DNA from: Notospermus geniculatus
Lineage: Eukaryota > Nemertea > Pilidiophora > Heteronemertea > Lineidae
Length of the DNA: 64,000 nucleotides
Direction: 5' to 3'
NCBI GenBank assembly: GCA_002633025.1
Contig: NMRB01000104.1
Span: forward strand, 556,782 to 620,781
Made by a program: the position numbers and the translations under genes. The notes below the pieces were generated by a model. That model saw only the letters and a list, made by a program, of their open reading frames with translations. It searched no databases and was not told where the DNA came from. Position 1 is the first letter of the stretch; the number at the start of each line of letters is the position of its first letter. Of the stretch, positions 1 to 11,935 are shown piece by piece.

Positions 1-1486
1 CAGTGGGGTTACCAGTTCAGCACTGACCCGATGAGCATTCCCGACATGGCGGCGGGAAGGCGAAAGAAACCTTCATGGTTCAGATCCACGCAACACGTCT
101 TCAGGCAACGTAAATATTTAGATACTTTTTATACCTAATTGCTTCGATAATTATTTATATTGAATAATTTGTAATCTGGAGAGGATGAATAAATCAGTGT
201 CCCCTCTGAGTGTTTGGAGGAGTATCGGACCATTTCACATGAACAATGAAGTAATCGTTATCCCACCCGAGGGCCTTTGGGGCGGCGTAAATCAATATCA
301 CATATAGAATAATAAATCGTGAATGGCCATCACTTCCATCTCCATAGTCTAGACTGGTTCCAGTCTCAGCGTTATAGGCCTACTATTTAATCATCTACAT
401 CTCCATCGCCGGTGGCGCCACCACCTGTGTTTTTTTTCGAATTGACCTCGGATAATCTTGTTAGTTGACCTCACTACATGTCCATTGCAAAATACCATCC
501 ACACCAACTGTGCGATTTTGTACTTGACGGAAATAAATCATTACGTAATTAATTTGAATTCCGAATCGACACAACCTCGTCCCCGTGGCCAACAGTTGGG
601 ACCACGCTTATTCATATGCCTTGGAAATGAGTGAACTGTAGACAGGTGAATTCTCCTCTTCATCCACGCGATCACGGAATCATGTCATTTTTATTCATGG
701 GAGACAGAATTTCACTGGGAAAATTTCGATGGTCCCTGCTACACTAGGCCTACATCATTGCAATTCATTGGCCAATATGCGATTTTACGCCTCTCTTTCC
801 AGCGGTTGTTAAAAAATGACATTGCCGTTAGTTAAATAGATTTAATGCAGTGATAAGCGAACAGATGTTTTTGTTGCTTAGAAAACAATCCAGCCCCGGC
901 CTGAGATGAAATACAGCGAGATCACTCGATTACTGATCGGCAACCAGCTGTTACTGACGCACGTCTGAGTAGATATAAACTATAATGACTCGTCCGCATG
1001 ATATGTTTTGTCCCAGTTCAATTTATTTAAGGACATTGCGCATGCGCTGATAAAACGTCCGCTGTAACATATTCCCGCAATGGTAATGGTATTCCCGCAA
1101 CATATTCACGATATGGAAAAGGCAAACGGGTAATTCTGAAAGAATATTTCATATTCAGTAGTTCGTACGGGAAATACCACTTTCATTGAGAGAGGAATTC
1201 TAAACCACGCTTACTGTCTCCCTGAACGGACGCGATCCTTTGTCGGCCAGTATTCCCGCTGATAGGCCAGATTCAAACCGTTAACGGACGAGTCGATCAC
1301 TGACACTGATTTAGAAACGATCGTTCACCTGGATTTTCGGACACATGTTTTAGAGTCGGCCCCTCAGCATGCCGTGCCCTCCCTTGAAAACAACTCCAGC
1401 GGGACGAGACAACCATTGGTGACGCCTTCTTCCAAGCCTGTTACTTCAGCTGTTTGGATTGGAAAGACTGGCGACGCTGACACAAA
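1..1486. other. 5' flank of the VLIG gene
   Basis: No convincing coding exon is visible. The stretch is AT-rich with short ORFs only. It should contain the promoter of the gene starting at 1487, but I see no clear TATA box or interferon-type element that I would defend. Confidence 0.4.
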
Positions 1487-4400
1487 ATGGCGAGTGGCGG
1501 TGGAACAGAAAATGAAGGTGAGTAGGCCTAAGATAATAACCGATGACTGTTGAAACTGATTATCACATGTACTTCGACAACGTAACCATTCTTTAACCAT
1601 CATTTTGGTGCTCGTAATTACATTTGACATGTATAGCTACCTTTAACGAGCAAGTAGCTTATTTCTGCGCATCATGGATTTAAGACAATTTGTATTTGTA
1701 TTTCATTTTCCGTCAGGGCCGACGCTATAGCATTATTGGCCCTGGTAAGTACGGAGGAGGCCACCACAAGCTACTCATGTTCCTCACTTGGATGGGGTAT
1801 TTTACTTGCCCTTGCAAAGACACAAAGTACAAGGCACCACGGCTTACTGTCCCATGCGACGGAACAATAGGGGGAACACTGACACACGGAAACACTGAAA
1901 AACTTTACACCGGCTGGTGTAAAGTTTTTCAGTGTTTCCGTGTGTCAGTGTTCCCCCTATTGTTCTGGAAACACTGGCAGATAGATCGACACGTTTCTCT
2001 GTGTGTCGTCCATTGTCGAGTCGCGGCTTATTCCGTCAGACAATAGCAGGGGAACACTCGCAGATGGGGAACGCTCAAAAACGTTACACCGGGAATCGTG
2101 AAATCCGGGCTGGATTCGAACCCGGGACATGCCGCTTGCTAAGCGGACGTGATCACTAGGCTATCAGGCTCCACATTGTCTGAGTGTCCGCGTCTATCTT
2201 CCTGCGAATACAACCATCTCTTACGGTATAGGCCTACGTAATCCAAGATTCTAGACATGCAATCATAGTTGAAATTTACCCCACGAGGTACATGAAATCT
2301 CATTTTTAGACTCTTGATAAATGTTTTAATATTTTTTTTGACTCCAGGATCCATTGCAAAAGACATACATGTAACGCTGGACAAACAACTTGTCTTCAGA
2401 CTGATGAAGGCAATGACTGACACGAAGTTCAAACACATGGTATATTACTTCAAGGACAACCCGCTTCGTGAGGGCGAGATGCAGAACTTGAACTCCAGCT
2501 CCAACTTACCAGCGTTGTGGGAACTGTTGCTTCAGTAAGTACACTTTATCAAAAATGTTGGCTTTATACATGTGAACATGTGGCTTTATACAGGAGTGAA
2601 CTGCTTCTGCCATATTTTCATCTTTCTCACGACAGTTCTTTTCCATAGAAACAGATGGGCTACACATTTTATTTTGTACTGACTGTATGCTTCGATCACC
2701 CATCCAAGTACTTATGTTGATCCCTATTTTCATTTGTACTGTTGATTTTAGATAACGACAGCCTAGGCCAAGACGTATGCAATTGGAATATCATCGCAAT
2801 TGTTTGCATTACGTATCTGTTCGTGCACTTACAGCGACCAAGAAGGACAATGATTCTATTGGTTGATGCATCTTCCGCAATAAAATTAATTGAATGGGGT
2901 TTTCCCATATCAGTCATGTTTACACAGGACGTAGCCGATAATGCGACGGATGATTGATGGGAAATGATAACAATCCGACGCCCAGGGTAGACCGAGTGAC
3001 CTACCTTTGAGGACAAGGCTCCTAATCAACCTCGTTCCCAGGTTCCTCCAGCCTGAAAAAAGAAAGGCGAACACAAAGAATCAGGAGAGCACTCGGGCGT
3101 GGATGGCTCCAACTACGTGAAAAAAGCATTTTATGAAAATTTTTATCTCTTCCAAGGAAAAAATCCATACGCCGAGGCGAATATAGCATTGTGAAAGAAT
3201 GCTTTGAAGCAATGGACCAAGAAGATCTTAAGCGTATCGTTGAAAACCAGGAAAAACTGTTTCCCACGGAAGGTAAATATGCAGAGAAAAAAAGACATCG
3301 CCTATTAATTCTCGCCAGCATTTTTGCTTTATGACTGGCTGAGGACAATGAATTTTAGAAAAGTTAGTGAATAAACTGAGGTTACAAAGCAGTTTTTGGA
3401 AAAAAATAAACAACGCGAAGGCAGTATGTAAATGTGAATCTCAATTATTTTTACAATTTAGTTGATGCAAGGAATTATTTGTGATAGTAAGGCAATATGT
3501 GCAATAGCTTGACACTTTCTTCAAAAAAATTAAACTTATACGTGGCGTAAATTGATGCCTTTTTTCTCCTAGTCGTCCAACCTGAAAAAGATCGCACAGC
3601 TATTGCCGTAAGTTTCCCGTATACCTTTTTATTTTGTTTGGAAATAGGCGCTCGTAGAAGAACCATGCTTTGCCGAATACAATACATTTGTGTATCAATG
3701 AGTTCCGAAATTCTGGGGCCTGATTCACAAAGCCCTCTTAGCGTAAGTATGATCTTATTAGCACTGCCCATATCTACTGTCAGCAAGTCGACGAACAATA
3801 GATACGGGCAGTGCTAAGATCATACCAACGCTAAGAGGGCTTCGTGAATCAGGCCCCTGTTCAGGAAAAGTTTTCGAAAAATGCCCTCGAAAACTGGGTA
3901 TGTGCAGCCGTCGAGGCTGCTTTGTAGAGCGGCCAAACAACAACGCCCTTTCATCGCTTTATGCATACCCTTGGAGGAATTATAGGCCTACTGTCAGTAT
4001 AATTCCTCCAAGGCATACCAATGCAGTTCGATTAAAGATGCATCGTTCCAGTCGATTTCATTTCATTATCCTTGACCTATCGTATACATGTATATTCCAG
4101 ATTGAAGTGAAGGACGATGATATGACAAAAAAAGACATTCTCAGACCTTCAATCGGTGGAAAATCAGTGACAGCTTCCGAATGTGAAGTGGGGGTAAGCG
4201 AAGACCACCATAGGCCATTCTTTCATGAACTCACTGACTATCTGAAAACATTAGACACACATCACATCAGAGTACAGGGGCCTGATTCAAAAAGCCCTCT
4301 TAGCTGATCTCAGCACTGCCGTATCTATTGTCAGCAATTCGAAGAACAATAGATACGGGCAGTACTAAGATCATACGTACGCTAAGAGGGCTTCGTGAAT

Positions 4401-7400
4401 CAGGCCCTAGGTGTGTCCGTTCCAAATAAAATGTCACTGCAAGACATCACGCAGAAATCATGTACTTTAGAATTCATTGTATCTATTATAGATTGAAGTC
4501 AAAGACGACCATGATGTGACAAAAAAAGATGTTCTTGGGTATTCCAACCAAGGAATTCAAGAGACTTCTGCTGTCGGAGATGAACTAGGGGTAAGAGAAG
4601 CCCATCGTGCACTATTCCATCAGAAACTCACTAATCTTTTGAAAGTATTGGACTTTAGTAAGTACTTTCCGAAGAAATTGTCACTGCAGGAACTGATGTG
4701 TAAACCTATGCCTCAAACTGAAGGAATACATGAGGCGAAGGATTTGCCTTGGTTGATTTTGTTGAAACTAGTTATGAATGATTACACTGGTCGAGATTAT
4801 GTGTTATCAAGTGCTTCAAAACCAACACCAGAGCCATACAACCCAGCCTTCGAAGATTCCGTAGAAGTTTTGGAAGACCTGGTGGAATCTGTCGCTTCTC
4901 TGTGTTCTCCGGGGCCGGCATCTGGCCCAGAGAACTTTCATCCGATGGATGTGTTCTATGCTCTCTTCTCCAGTGCTGATTTGATGCTCAGACAGATACT
5001 TGTTCAAAAAATGTTCATGTGTCGTCTGGCAGTGCCACTTCTTCTGAACGACGCCACCAGTGGTAAACTGCAGATGTGTCTTTGGAGTTTGAGGACCATT
5101 GTCACTGAATGGCGTGACTGTAGCAAAATTGCCAAAGAGGTCTCCATTGTAAAACATCAAACACATATAATATCTTTCATTAAGATAAATAAGCCCTCAA
5201 TGTCCAAGTCCCAATTGGTAAATGGCGTCCTCAACGACACCAATCACCCAACATTCTTTCACATTGATTGTATTGGGGGGAGGAGGGAGCGACAACTAGC
5301 CAATGGCACAGTCGAAGCATCGTGGTTTCTCCCGACTGGTTGTGAAGATGCCTTGATACAAACACCAATAACTGTTCTGAACCTCAGGGGAAATTCCATC
5401 AACCATCGTAAACAAGTGCAGTTGTTGTTGAGCGTATCTTCCGCAATGGTTGTCCTCATAGAATACGCAGACATGCTTTTGGAAGACCAGCTGGTCACCC
5501 AAATGCTGGGGAGTATTCATAACAGTGCCGGTCATGTCATACTGCTGATAACATGCGCAGAGAACGACATCCCTGAATCAGACAAGATGCGAGCGACGTT
5601 TAAAAAATACTGTCAAACAGTCGGTGGATGGAAAAAATGCGTCCCAATATTGTGCTTTGATGGTGGAGTTCGGCGCAGCAGCAGAGAAATCACCCGGGAC
5701 ATAAAATCAAAAATGGCCAAAATTGTTGCTGACAATGGAAGAAGATCCCTTGAAGAACTTTGTGTCCTGGCCAAGAAACAAGGTTTCATTATTGACGAGG
5801 ATGATGCCGATTGCCAACTTGGCTTGAGGCTAGCTGGAATGATAACCAAGGAAATGGATGGAAGGTCACTCAAGTACTGCAAAGAGACGATGTTGCCATT
5901 ACAAGGGGAGCCGTGGTTGAAGTGGTGTGAGCATCAACGCAAACAGCAGAGGTCAGGCACGAAGGTGAAGGGTACAACCGACGACGATAAGTCAAGACTG
6001 CAAGAGGAAAAAATAAGGTACCGCACTGAGCAACTCAAAAGGTATTCGTACAAGCCCATGATAGTGGAGCGATTTGTTCAAAGCCTCTCCGATAACGTTG
6101 AAAACCACAACACAGTGGCCTTCTTCATGCAGTGGCTGCGAATGTACTTCAATGACAGGTCAAGGGATACCCTACCACCACTAAGGCAGGAATACTCTGA
6201 GCATTGGAAACGCTTCTGTGCAGCGAAAAAGAGTGGCACTGATGACTTAGGTCGACTGCGTCAAGAAATAAACCACCTCGGACAGGAACTTCTCGACTTT
6301 TCGTTTGGACTCGAACATCTTCTTCGGGAAGTTGGACAACTTTACGAGGCTGCCACTGAAGCAATAGGACAAAAAGGCAAAGTTGCCGTCAGTAGCGGCC
6401 TATCAAATCTTCCCAAGATAGCCGCAAAGCTGTTGCTTCAGGGACATCCATTAGAGATCATGGATGGAAGCGCCTCTATGGTGCCTGTTTGTTGGGTAAG
6501 GGCGATTTTCAAAGCTCTGAGAGGAACAGTCGGCAATAAGAAGCTCTTCGTCATTTCTGTCCTCGGTATTCAGAGTTCCGGGAAATCAACGTTACTGAAT
6601 ACCATGTTTGGTCTACAATTTCCTGTCAATGCTGGCAGGTGCACCAGAGGGCTATACATGCAGTTGTTGGAGGTAGAGGCCAATCGGCACTATGATTACA
6701 TAATGGTCCTGGACACAGAGGGGCTTCGGGCTCCCGAGCTTGAATCCGACAATTACGACCACGACAATGAACTAGCCACCCTTGTCATTGGTTTAGGAGA
6801 CGTCACCATCCTGAATATACAAGGTCCAAACGTAGCAGAAATGAAGGATGTTCTACAGATAGTGGTTCATGCCTTCCTCAGAATGAAAATAGTCAACAAA
6901 AAGATCAACCTTCAACAGTCCTGTATTTTCATTCACCAAAATGTTTCCGGTGTGGCTGCCAGTGAGCAAATGATGCTTGGGAGGAATAAGTTGCTGGAGA
7001 CGTTAGACGAATTGACCAAACAGGCCGCCATTCAGGTGAAAGTCTCTGATATGACGACGTTCAGGAAGATCATGGACTTTGATGAAGTGAACCATGTGTG
7101 GTATTTTTCGAACCTATGGCAGGGTGATCCACCTACGGCTGCAGCCAATCCTGGGTACAGCGAATGCGTTCGAAAGGTGAAGAATTGCATTCTAAATGAC
7201 ATTGCTGAGAAGAAATCTTTCTTTCTCACATTTGAAGGAATGGAATCCCACATTGACGACCTCTCGAAAGGCATTCTGTCCGAGGATTTTGTGTTTAGCT
7301 TCCGAAGTAGCCTTGCTGTAAAGGCATATGTAAACCTCGAAGAGTACACCTGGAAACTGTCGTGGAAACTCAGGAAACATGTCATCGATTGGCTACAAAA

Positions 7401-9501
7401 CACAGCTACAACGAGCATTGAGGGATGTGCGGACGAACATTCTCTCCAGAACACAGTGCATGTTTTGATTGCAAATATCACGGATGATTGTCGGAAAGTG
7501 GTAGAAAAAGATGAGAGTCGTCTGGACGCCTACTTTGAAAAGGATAGCCTCAGGCACATCTCTATCCAGTGGAAAGAGGACAAGAAGGAATCACTGCATC
7601 TTACAAAAAAAACGTGTCTGAAGAAGGTCAAGGAAGAACTGGAAAGACTCAAAAGTACGCGGCAGGTTGACTTAACATCTACGAGAAATAACATCGTCTG
7701 CAAGATCCGAGAGAGAGCGCGCGGCTTATCAAACGAGCTGAAGGGTGAACGACTGACTGACAAAGAGATACAACAAGCATTCAAAGACATGTGGGATGAA
7801 TGCTTGTCGAAGTTGGAGTTACAAAAGCCAAGGGATGACACCACGGGGATGATTGTTACAGACGTGACGCATGCACTTTTCGAATGGCTTACCGCTGAAG
7901 CAATCTATCTGCGTCCAGAGCTTGATGTACAACCAATCCAGTCAATGGCAAAGGACTACCCCTGTCTTAGTGACAGCATCAATGATATTGAGCTCACCGA
8001 GAATCATCTGAGTGCGGTGAATGATCCAATATTCGTCCTCGGATGCACCGATGAAGAAGAAGTTGACTTGACAAAGCATTTCGATGTGGCCAGACAAAAG
8101 ATAGCAGTCATTCTAAGAAGAGTAGAAGTCACACTCTCTGACATCTGTTCAAGGGATACCAAGTTTCAGGAAATCTTTGCGGAGCAAGTTGTCCAGCTTG
8201 TAATTGATGGTATTGAGACTCACAATCGATCTGTGTGTCAGGTTAATGGGCAGTTTACCTTCTTACCAAACTTTAAGGTGAAGCTTGCCGCACACGTTAG
8301 TCGCTTTGCTCTACAACAGTTCATCCAGATGCATCATGCGTACGAGAAGAAGCACGGATTGAATGCTAAACTTGCAGAGCTAGAGGAAGAGCTCTCGCAT
8401 GACTTTAAGAATACAATTCAGAACTGTGAATCAGAAAAAGTAGCAGCTGACTTGGTCACTCGGCAGCTGAGGATAGCTGTTGAAAAATCTGTGGAGAAAC
8501 GGCGAACAGATGAGATGATTGAGGATACCTGCATGGAATTCAACAACAAGAAATACTTCTTGATGACTAAAATACTCGAAGACCTGGCAGAAAAGGACAA
8601 TTTCATTCACTACTGCTCTTACATTGCGGAGTCTTCGACCTATGTTGAACTCTGGCTGAAGGCGTTTATGGAAGAGAAATACTTTTCAAGTGACGAGAAG
8701 GATCGAGAACAGCTCTGCGATAAATGGGTGTCCTCAGTCGTCAGGACAGTTCGAACAGGACTGGCTGATACTCTGTCTTATATTCAAGACAAACAGAACC
8801 CCAGCATTGCCGCGTGGGTGGAAGAGCTTTGTAGATCCCTCAAACACGTTTCGGTGTATCTATCAGAAGGTGGCATGACGCGTGTCGTGGAACACGATGT
8901 GACAAATTTCGAACGTTTTCACTCATTACTGAATGAACAACTTGAGCAGATGAAAAACGCTTTGCTTAAAGACGTCAAAGCTACAACAGCAAGAAGCATC
9001 AAATGGCCTGGGGAGACACCGTATAAACAGGTGTTTGATAAGTTGTGGGGCTGCAAGGAACAGTGTCCATTCTGCAATGCACCCTGTCGCGTGGGAAGTG
9101 GGGCGAACCATCGTCATCAATGCATACAGCACCGACCAGAGGGGATCGGTGGAAACCAGTGGCTCTACAAACGCGAACTGCTTACTGAGACCTGCAACTT
9201 CAACGTTCAGTCATCTCGTACCTTTCGATGTATGCCATGCAAACACCAGGAGAGCGGCAACTCAACACAGCAGCATGTCGAGGCTTGGCACAAGTACAAA
9301 GATTACCATAAATATTTCCCAGACTGGGAGATCGCCCCGGACTCCATACCTCATTCGAACAAATACTGGATGTGGTTCATGGCACGATACCTTCGGCAAC
9401 TGACAGGTTTCCATCGGGCAAAGGAAGAGCCACAATTACCAGAAAGCTGGTCCGAAATCACGAAGGAGCAGGCCATTGAAAGCCTCCACTCGGTGCAGTA
9501 G
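1487..9501 (+). CDS. Very large GTPase (VLIG/GVIN-like) with N-terminal death-effector-like domain
   Basis: Inferred exons: 1487-1517, 2348-2534, 3157-3272, 3573-3607 and 4492-9501. All have GT-AG borders and matching codon phase, giving 1792 residues. Residues about 18-105 read as a death-effector-like helical fold: leucine-rich helices, then WELLLQ, then FEAMDQEDLKRIV, which resembles the RxDL end of DEDs. The large last exon carries the VLIG GTPase: P-loop GIQSSGKST at about 815-823, DTEG at about 864-867, and coiled-coil-rich C-terminal half. A Cys/His cluster (CPFCNAPC, then HRHQCIQHRPEG, from about 1648) is typical of GVIN/URGCP proteins. The long open frame runs up to an acceptor AG at 4490-4491 and has no ATG before its first GTG, so it cannot be the whole gene. 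VLIG proteins are large, often intronless, interferon-inducible GTPases in vertebrates. A role in immune or death signalling here is inference. The DED call rests on pattern reading; CARD or another death fold is possible. Confidence 0.85.
1862..1965. repeat. Perfect 49-bp palindrome, 6-bp loop
   Basis: The arms 1862-1910 and 1917-1965 are exact reverse complements separated by CGGCTG. The palindrome lies in intron 1 of the VLIG gene. Pieces of the arm (GGGGAACACT, AAAACGTTACACCGG) recur degenerately at about 2050-2095, so this looks like part of a larger fold-back repeat. Confidence 0.9.
2095..2172 (-). mobile_element. tRNA-derived SINE head
   Basis: On the minus strand an A-box-like TAGCCTAGTGATCACG is followed by an anticodon-like stem-loop and a B box (GGTTCGAATCC). 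The acceptor stem does not pair well, so this is a tRNA-like SINE promoter rather than a functional tRNA. It lies in VLIG intron 1. Confidence 0.55.
3715..3857. mobile_element. Fold-back MITE, GGGGCCTGATTCAC family, copy 1
   Basis: Terminal inverted arms of about 30 bp start GGGGCCTGATTCACAAAGCC and return as the complement, with further pairing inside (AGATACGGGCAGTGCTAAGATCAT and its partner). It has no coding capacity. It lies in VLIG intron 4. A clear target-site duplication is not visible. Confidence 0.85.
3970..4012. mobile_element. Ultra-short palindromic insertion, family 1 (43 bp)
   Basis: Arms CTTGGAGGAATTATA and TATAATTCCTCCAAG surround a short loop. Direct repeats GCATACC sit exactly outside both ends (3963-3969 and 4013-4019). 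The 7-bp repeats look like a target-site duplication. The site is in VLIG intron 4. Confidence 0.75.
4101..4276 (+). pseudogene. Duplicated copy of the start of the main VLIG exon, cut by a MITE
   Basis: After an acceptor (TATATTCCAG) the sequence encodes IEVKDDDMTKKDIL, then a region parallel to the start of the exon at 4492 (IEVKDDHDVTKKDVL). It is open for about 58 codons and then runs into the MITE at 4277. A potential donor (GGG|GTAAGC near 4194) leaves phase 0. It could therefore be a functional cassette exon placed before 4492 rather than a dead copy. Transcripts would decide. Confidence 0.6.
4277..4407. mobile_element. Fold-back MITE, GGGGCCTGATTCAC family, copy 2
   Basis: It has the same ends and internal pairing as the element at 3715-3857 (AGATACGGGCAGT core and AGGGCTTCGTGAATCAGGCCC end). 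It directly interrupts the duplicated VLIG exon at 4101. Confidence 0.85.
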
Positions 9502-9719
9502 TTGATTCTTGGCGTGAATCCTCGCACCCAGGGTCTATCACAACCGCTCCTCTCCTCGCACTTGTTTCTCGGGATGCGTGCTTCTGTGACTCACTGCTAT
9601 TTGACGAGGCTAGCAAATTGACGCACTCGACCCCCTCCTCCCCCCATCACAACTGTGCTTCATTCTTTGTATTCGTGTACGAATCTTGATTATTCATATG
9701 AACATGTTCTCGCAGGCAA

Positions 9720-9826
9720 NGGCCCGTTGAGCCACAACTTTTCCATTGTCACATCATGCCCTGGCAAACCTGAACAATTGAAAAGTTGTGGCTCAACTTT
9801 CAAGATCGTTTGGTGCATACGGGCCT
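9720..9826. mobile_element. Fold-back MITE, GGGCCgTATGCACCAA family, left arm truncated
   Basis: GTTGAGCCACAACTTTTCC pairs with the complement near 9783-9796, and the right end TTTGGTGCATACGGGCC matches the element at 59874-60021. The left tip is missing next to an N at 9720. Confidence 0.7.
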
Positions 9827-9957
9827 AGATGATCCATGTTGTACCATGACAGCATTGTACATCATTGGTAATCTTGATAATCGAGATTGTGTCCTGTACT
9901 ATCACTACTGTACTGTATATCATTATGATCGGGAACCATATTGTTTTTGGTCATGGT

Positions 9958-10008
9958 GTCTATGTGTGTGTAGGTGTGTGTGTGTGTGTGTGCGTGTGTG
10001 TGTGTCTG
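9958..10008. repeat. (GT)n-rich microsatellite
   Basis: Interrupted run of TG/GT dinucleotides. Confidence 0.9.
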
Positions 10009-10186
10009 TATGTCCGGTCTGTCACACCTTCATATCTCATCTCCTTGAACAACTACAGCCTTGGAAACAAATCCTACCCCTACTTATCCTACTTATCCAA
10101 GGACTGGACTACCGGTATGTTAAAATTCTCAGCCTCAAGTTTCCGGGTGTTCGAAATGTCATGAGACTTTGATGTACCGGAATCAA

Positions 10187-10445
10187 ACTTGATAATTCGA
10201 AATATCTCTGCCTGTGGTAAAGGTAGAGGCATGATATCACCCATACTTAGGTTATTGAGGATGCCCATTTCGATTATGCAATGACCTTAATGATCAGAGG
10301 TCAAGGTCATAGTTTGATAATTTGAAATATCTCTGCCTATGGTCGAGGCAGAGACATGATATCACCCACTATAGGTTATTGAGGATGCCCATTTTGATTA
10401 TACAATGACCTTGATGGACAGAGGTTAAGGTCAAGGTCAAATTTG
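10187..10445. repeat. Two tandem units of about 128 bp
   Basis: The segment beginning GAAATATCTCTGCCT... and passing through ATGATATCACCCA and GGATGCCCATTT occurs twice in a row with small differences. Each unit ends in AGGTCAAGGTCA-like sequence. Confidence 0.85.
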
Positions 10446-10965
10446 ATTACTTGATTTGAGCACATCGAAATGTCATGCCTGTAGGGTCCTCTTCAACAAG
10501 CGGGAACCATCAGACATTTACAATGTCATCTTGTTGTAATTCATATCATAATCACAAATCATATGTAACGCGTCCAAGATGATCCATGTTGTTCCCATGT
10601 ACTGCCATGATTCATGTCATTCGGAACTTCTACCATGAAATCGGTGGGAAAAAAACAAACGCCATTATGTCAACAAGCCTGCTGATCAGGCGAAGTGCAA
10701 CAAGATTCTGACCTGTCATTTTCATTACCGCACCTTTTTCTTGTCAGTCTCATATCTCGCTTATATTCATGTAAACGAAGAGGAAATTTCGAGATTCCAC
10801 GGCGCAAATCTTCGTCATCCCTTGGTCCATTATGCAGAATGAATACTCTCACTTAGGTGATATTCGCACTGGAAACGTTTCGACGCCGTTGATTGGCTAG
10901 TAATAGCCAGGAGGAATCGTCATATCAGTGTGCAAAAATCTGGTGCGTAGTTCTCGGTGTTTTTT

Positions 10966-11935
10966 TAGCTCACCTGTGTGGTGAGCTCTTATGATGGTGC
11001 AGCGTCCGTCGTTGTCCGTTAGCAGGGCACGTTTTGTAACCGCTGGGGCTATTGATCTGAAACTTGGTACATACATGTATATACCCCTAGGTCATATGAC
11101 CTACGACACCAAGTTTCGGACCAATTCAATTCTTGGTGTGGCCACCAGGTGGCTTCTGAAACCAAAAACACAACTCCTGAACTAATGAAAGGATCGTCTC
11201 CAAATTTTTATCATAGGTGTATACATATTTTTGGTGTATCTAACGAGGATACATAACATATTTAACGGGGTTTTGATTTGACCTCCTTTTCAAGGTCACA
11301 GAGGTCAAAGTTCAGAATTTTGCCTTTTGAAAAAGCTTTTGGTGGCACATTTCGTAACCGCTGCAGGGCTATTGATCTGAAACTTGGTACATTTAATTTA
11401 TACCCCTATGTCATATGACCTATGACACAAAAAAGCTGATTCGATTCTTGGCTTGGCCACCAGGTGGCGGAAACCAAAAAGACAATAAGTGCAATAACTC
11501 CTGAACTAATGAAAGGATCGTCTCCAAATTTTTATCAATGAGGATACATGACATACGGGCTTGTGATTTGACCCACTTTCCAAGGTCACATAGGTCAAAG
11601 TTTGAAATTTTGCCATTTGGTGGCACGTTTCATAACCGCTAGGGCTATTGACCTGAAACTTGGTACATATGTACAGCCCTATATCAGTTGACCTATGACA
11701 CCAAGGTTCGGTCCGATTCGATTCTTAGCTTGGCCACCAGGTGGCAAAAACGAAACTCAAATTCTAATAATTCCTCAAATCATAACTGGATCGTCTCCTT
11801 TCACCATTGGTAAATGACATGCCACAGGTTTTTGATTTGACCTATTTTTCAAGGCCACAGAAGTTAAAGTTCAAAATTTTGTCATTTGGTGGCACGTTTT
11901 GTGGCTATTTGACCTACATGTAGTAGCTTCTAACT
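10966..11935. repeat. About three and a half tandem units of 270-315 bp
   Basis: Units start near 11027, 11343, 11623 and 11891 with GGCAC(G/A)TTT...AACCGCT and share CTGAAACTTGGTACAT, GGCCACCAGGTGGC and GGATCGTCTCC. The block begins with the palindrome GCTCACCTGTGTGGTGAGC at about 10968. It looks like a dispersed invertebrate repeat that has expanded locally. Confidence 0.85.

Larger units (their letters stand above)
9502..10186. other. 3' flank of VLIG gene, no further gene seen
   Basis: No AATAAA is seen close after the VLIG stop codon. The stretch contains the MITE at 9720-9826 and the GT-rich microsatellite at 9958-10008. Short ORFs over these repeats are not credible genes. Confidence 0.4.

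Noticed and set aside
2095-2172. Functional tRNA gene
   Set aside because: A and B boxes are present but the acceptor stem does not pair and no intact cloverleaf forms; SINE head is the better call.
4516-4518. GTG as start of the VLIG protein
   Set aside because: The frame is open upstream to a splice acceptor at 4490-4491 and continues in phase from upstream exons beginning with ATG at 1487.
4816-9132. Several minus-strand and shifted-frame ORFs within the VLIG exon
   Set aside because: They are shadows of the 1670-codon coding exon and carry no domain.
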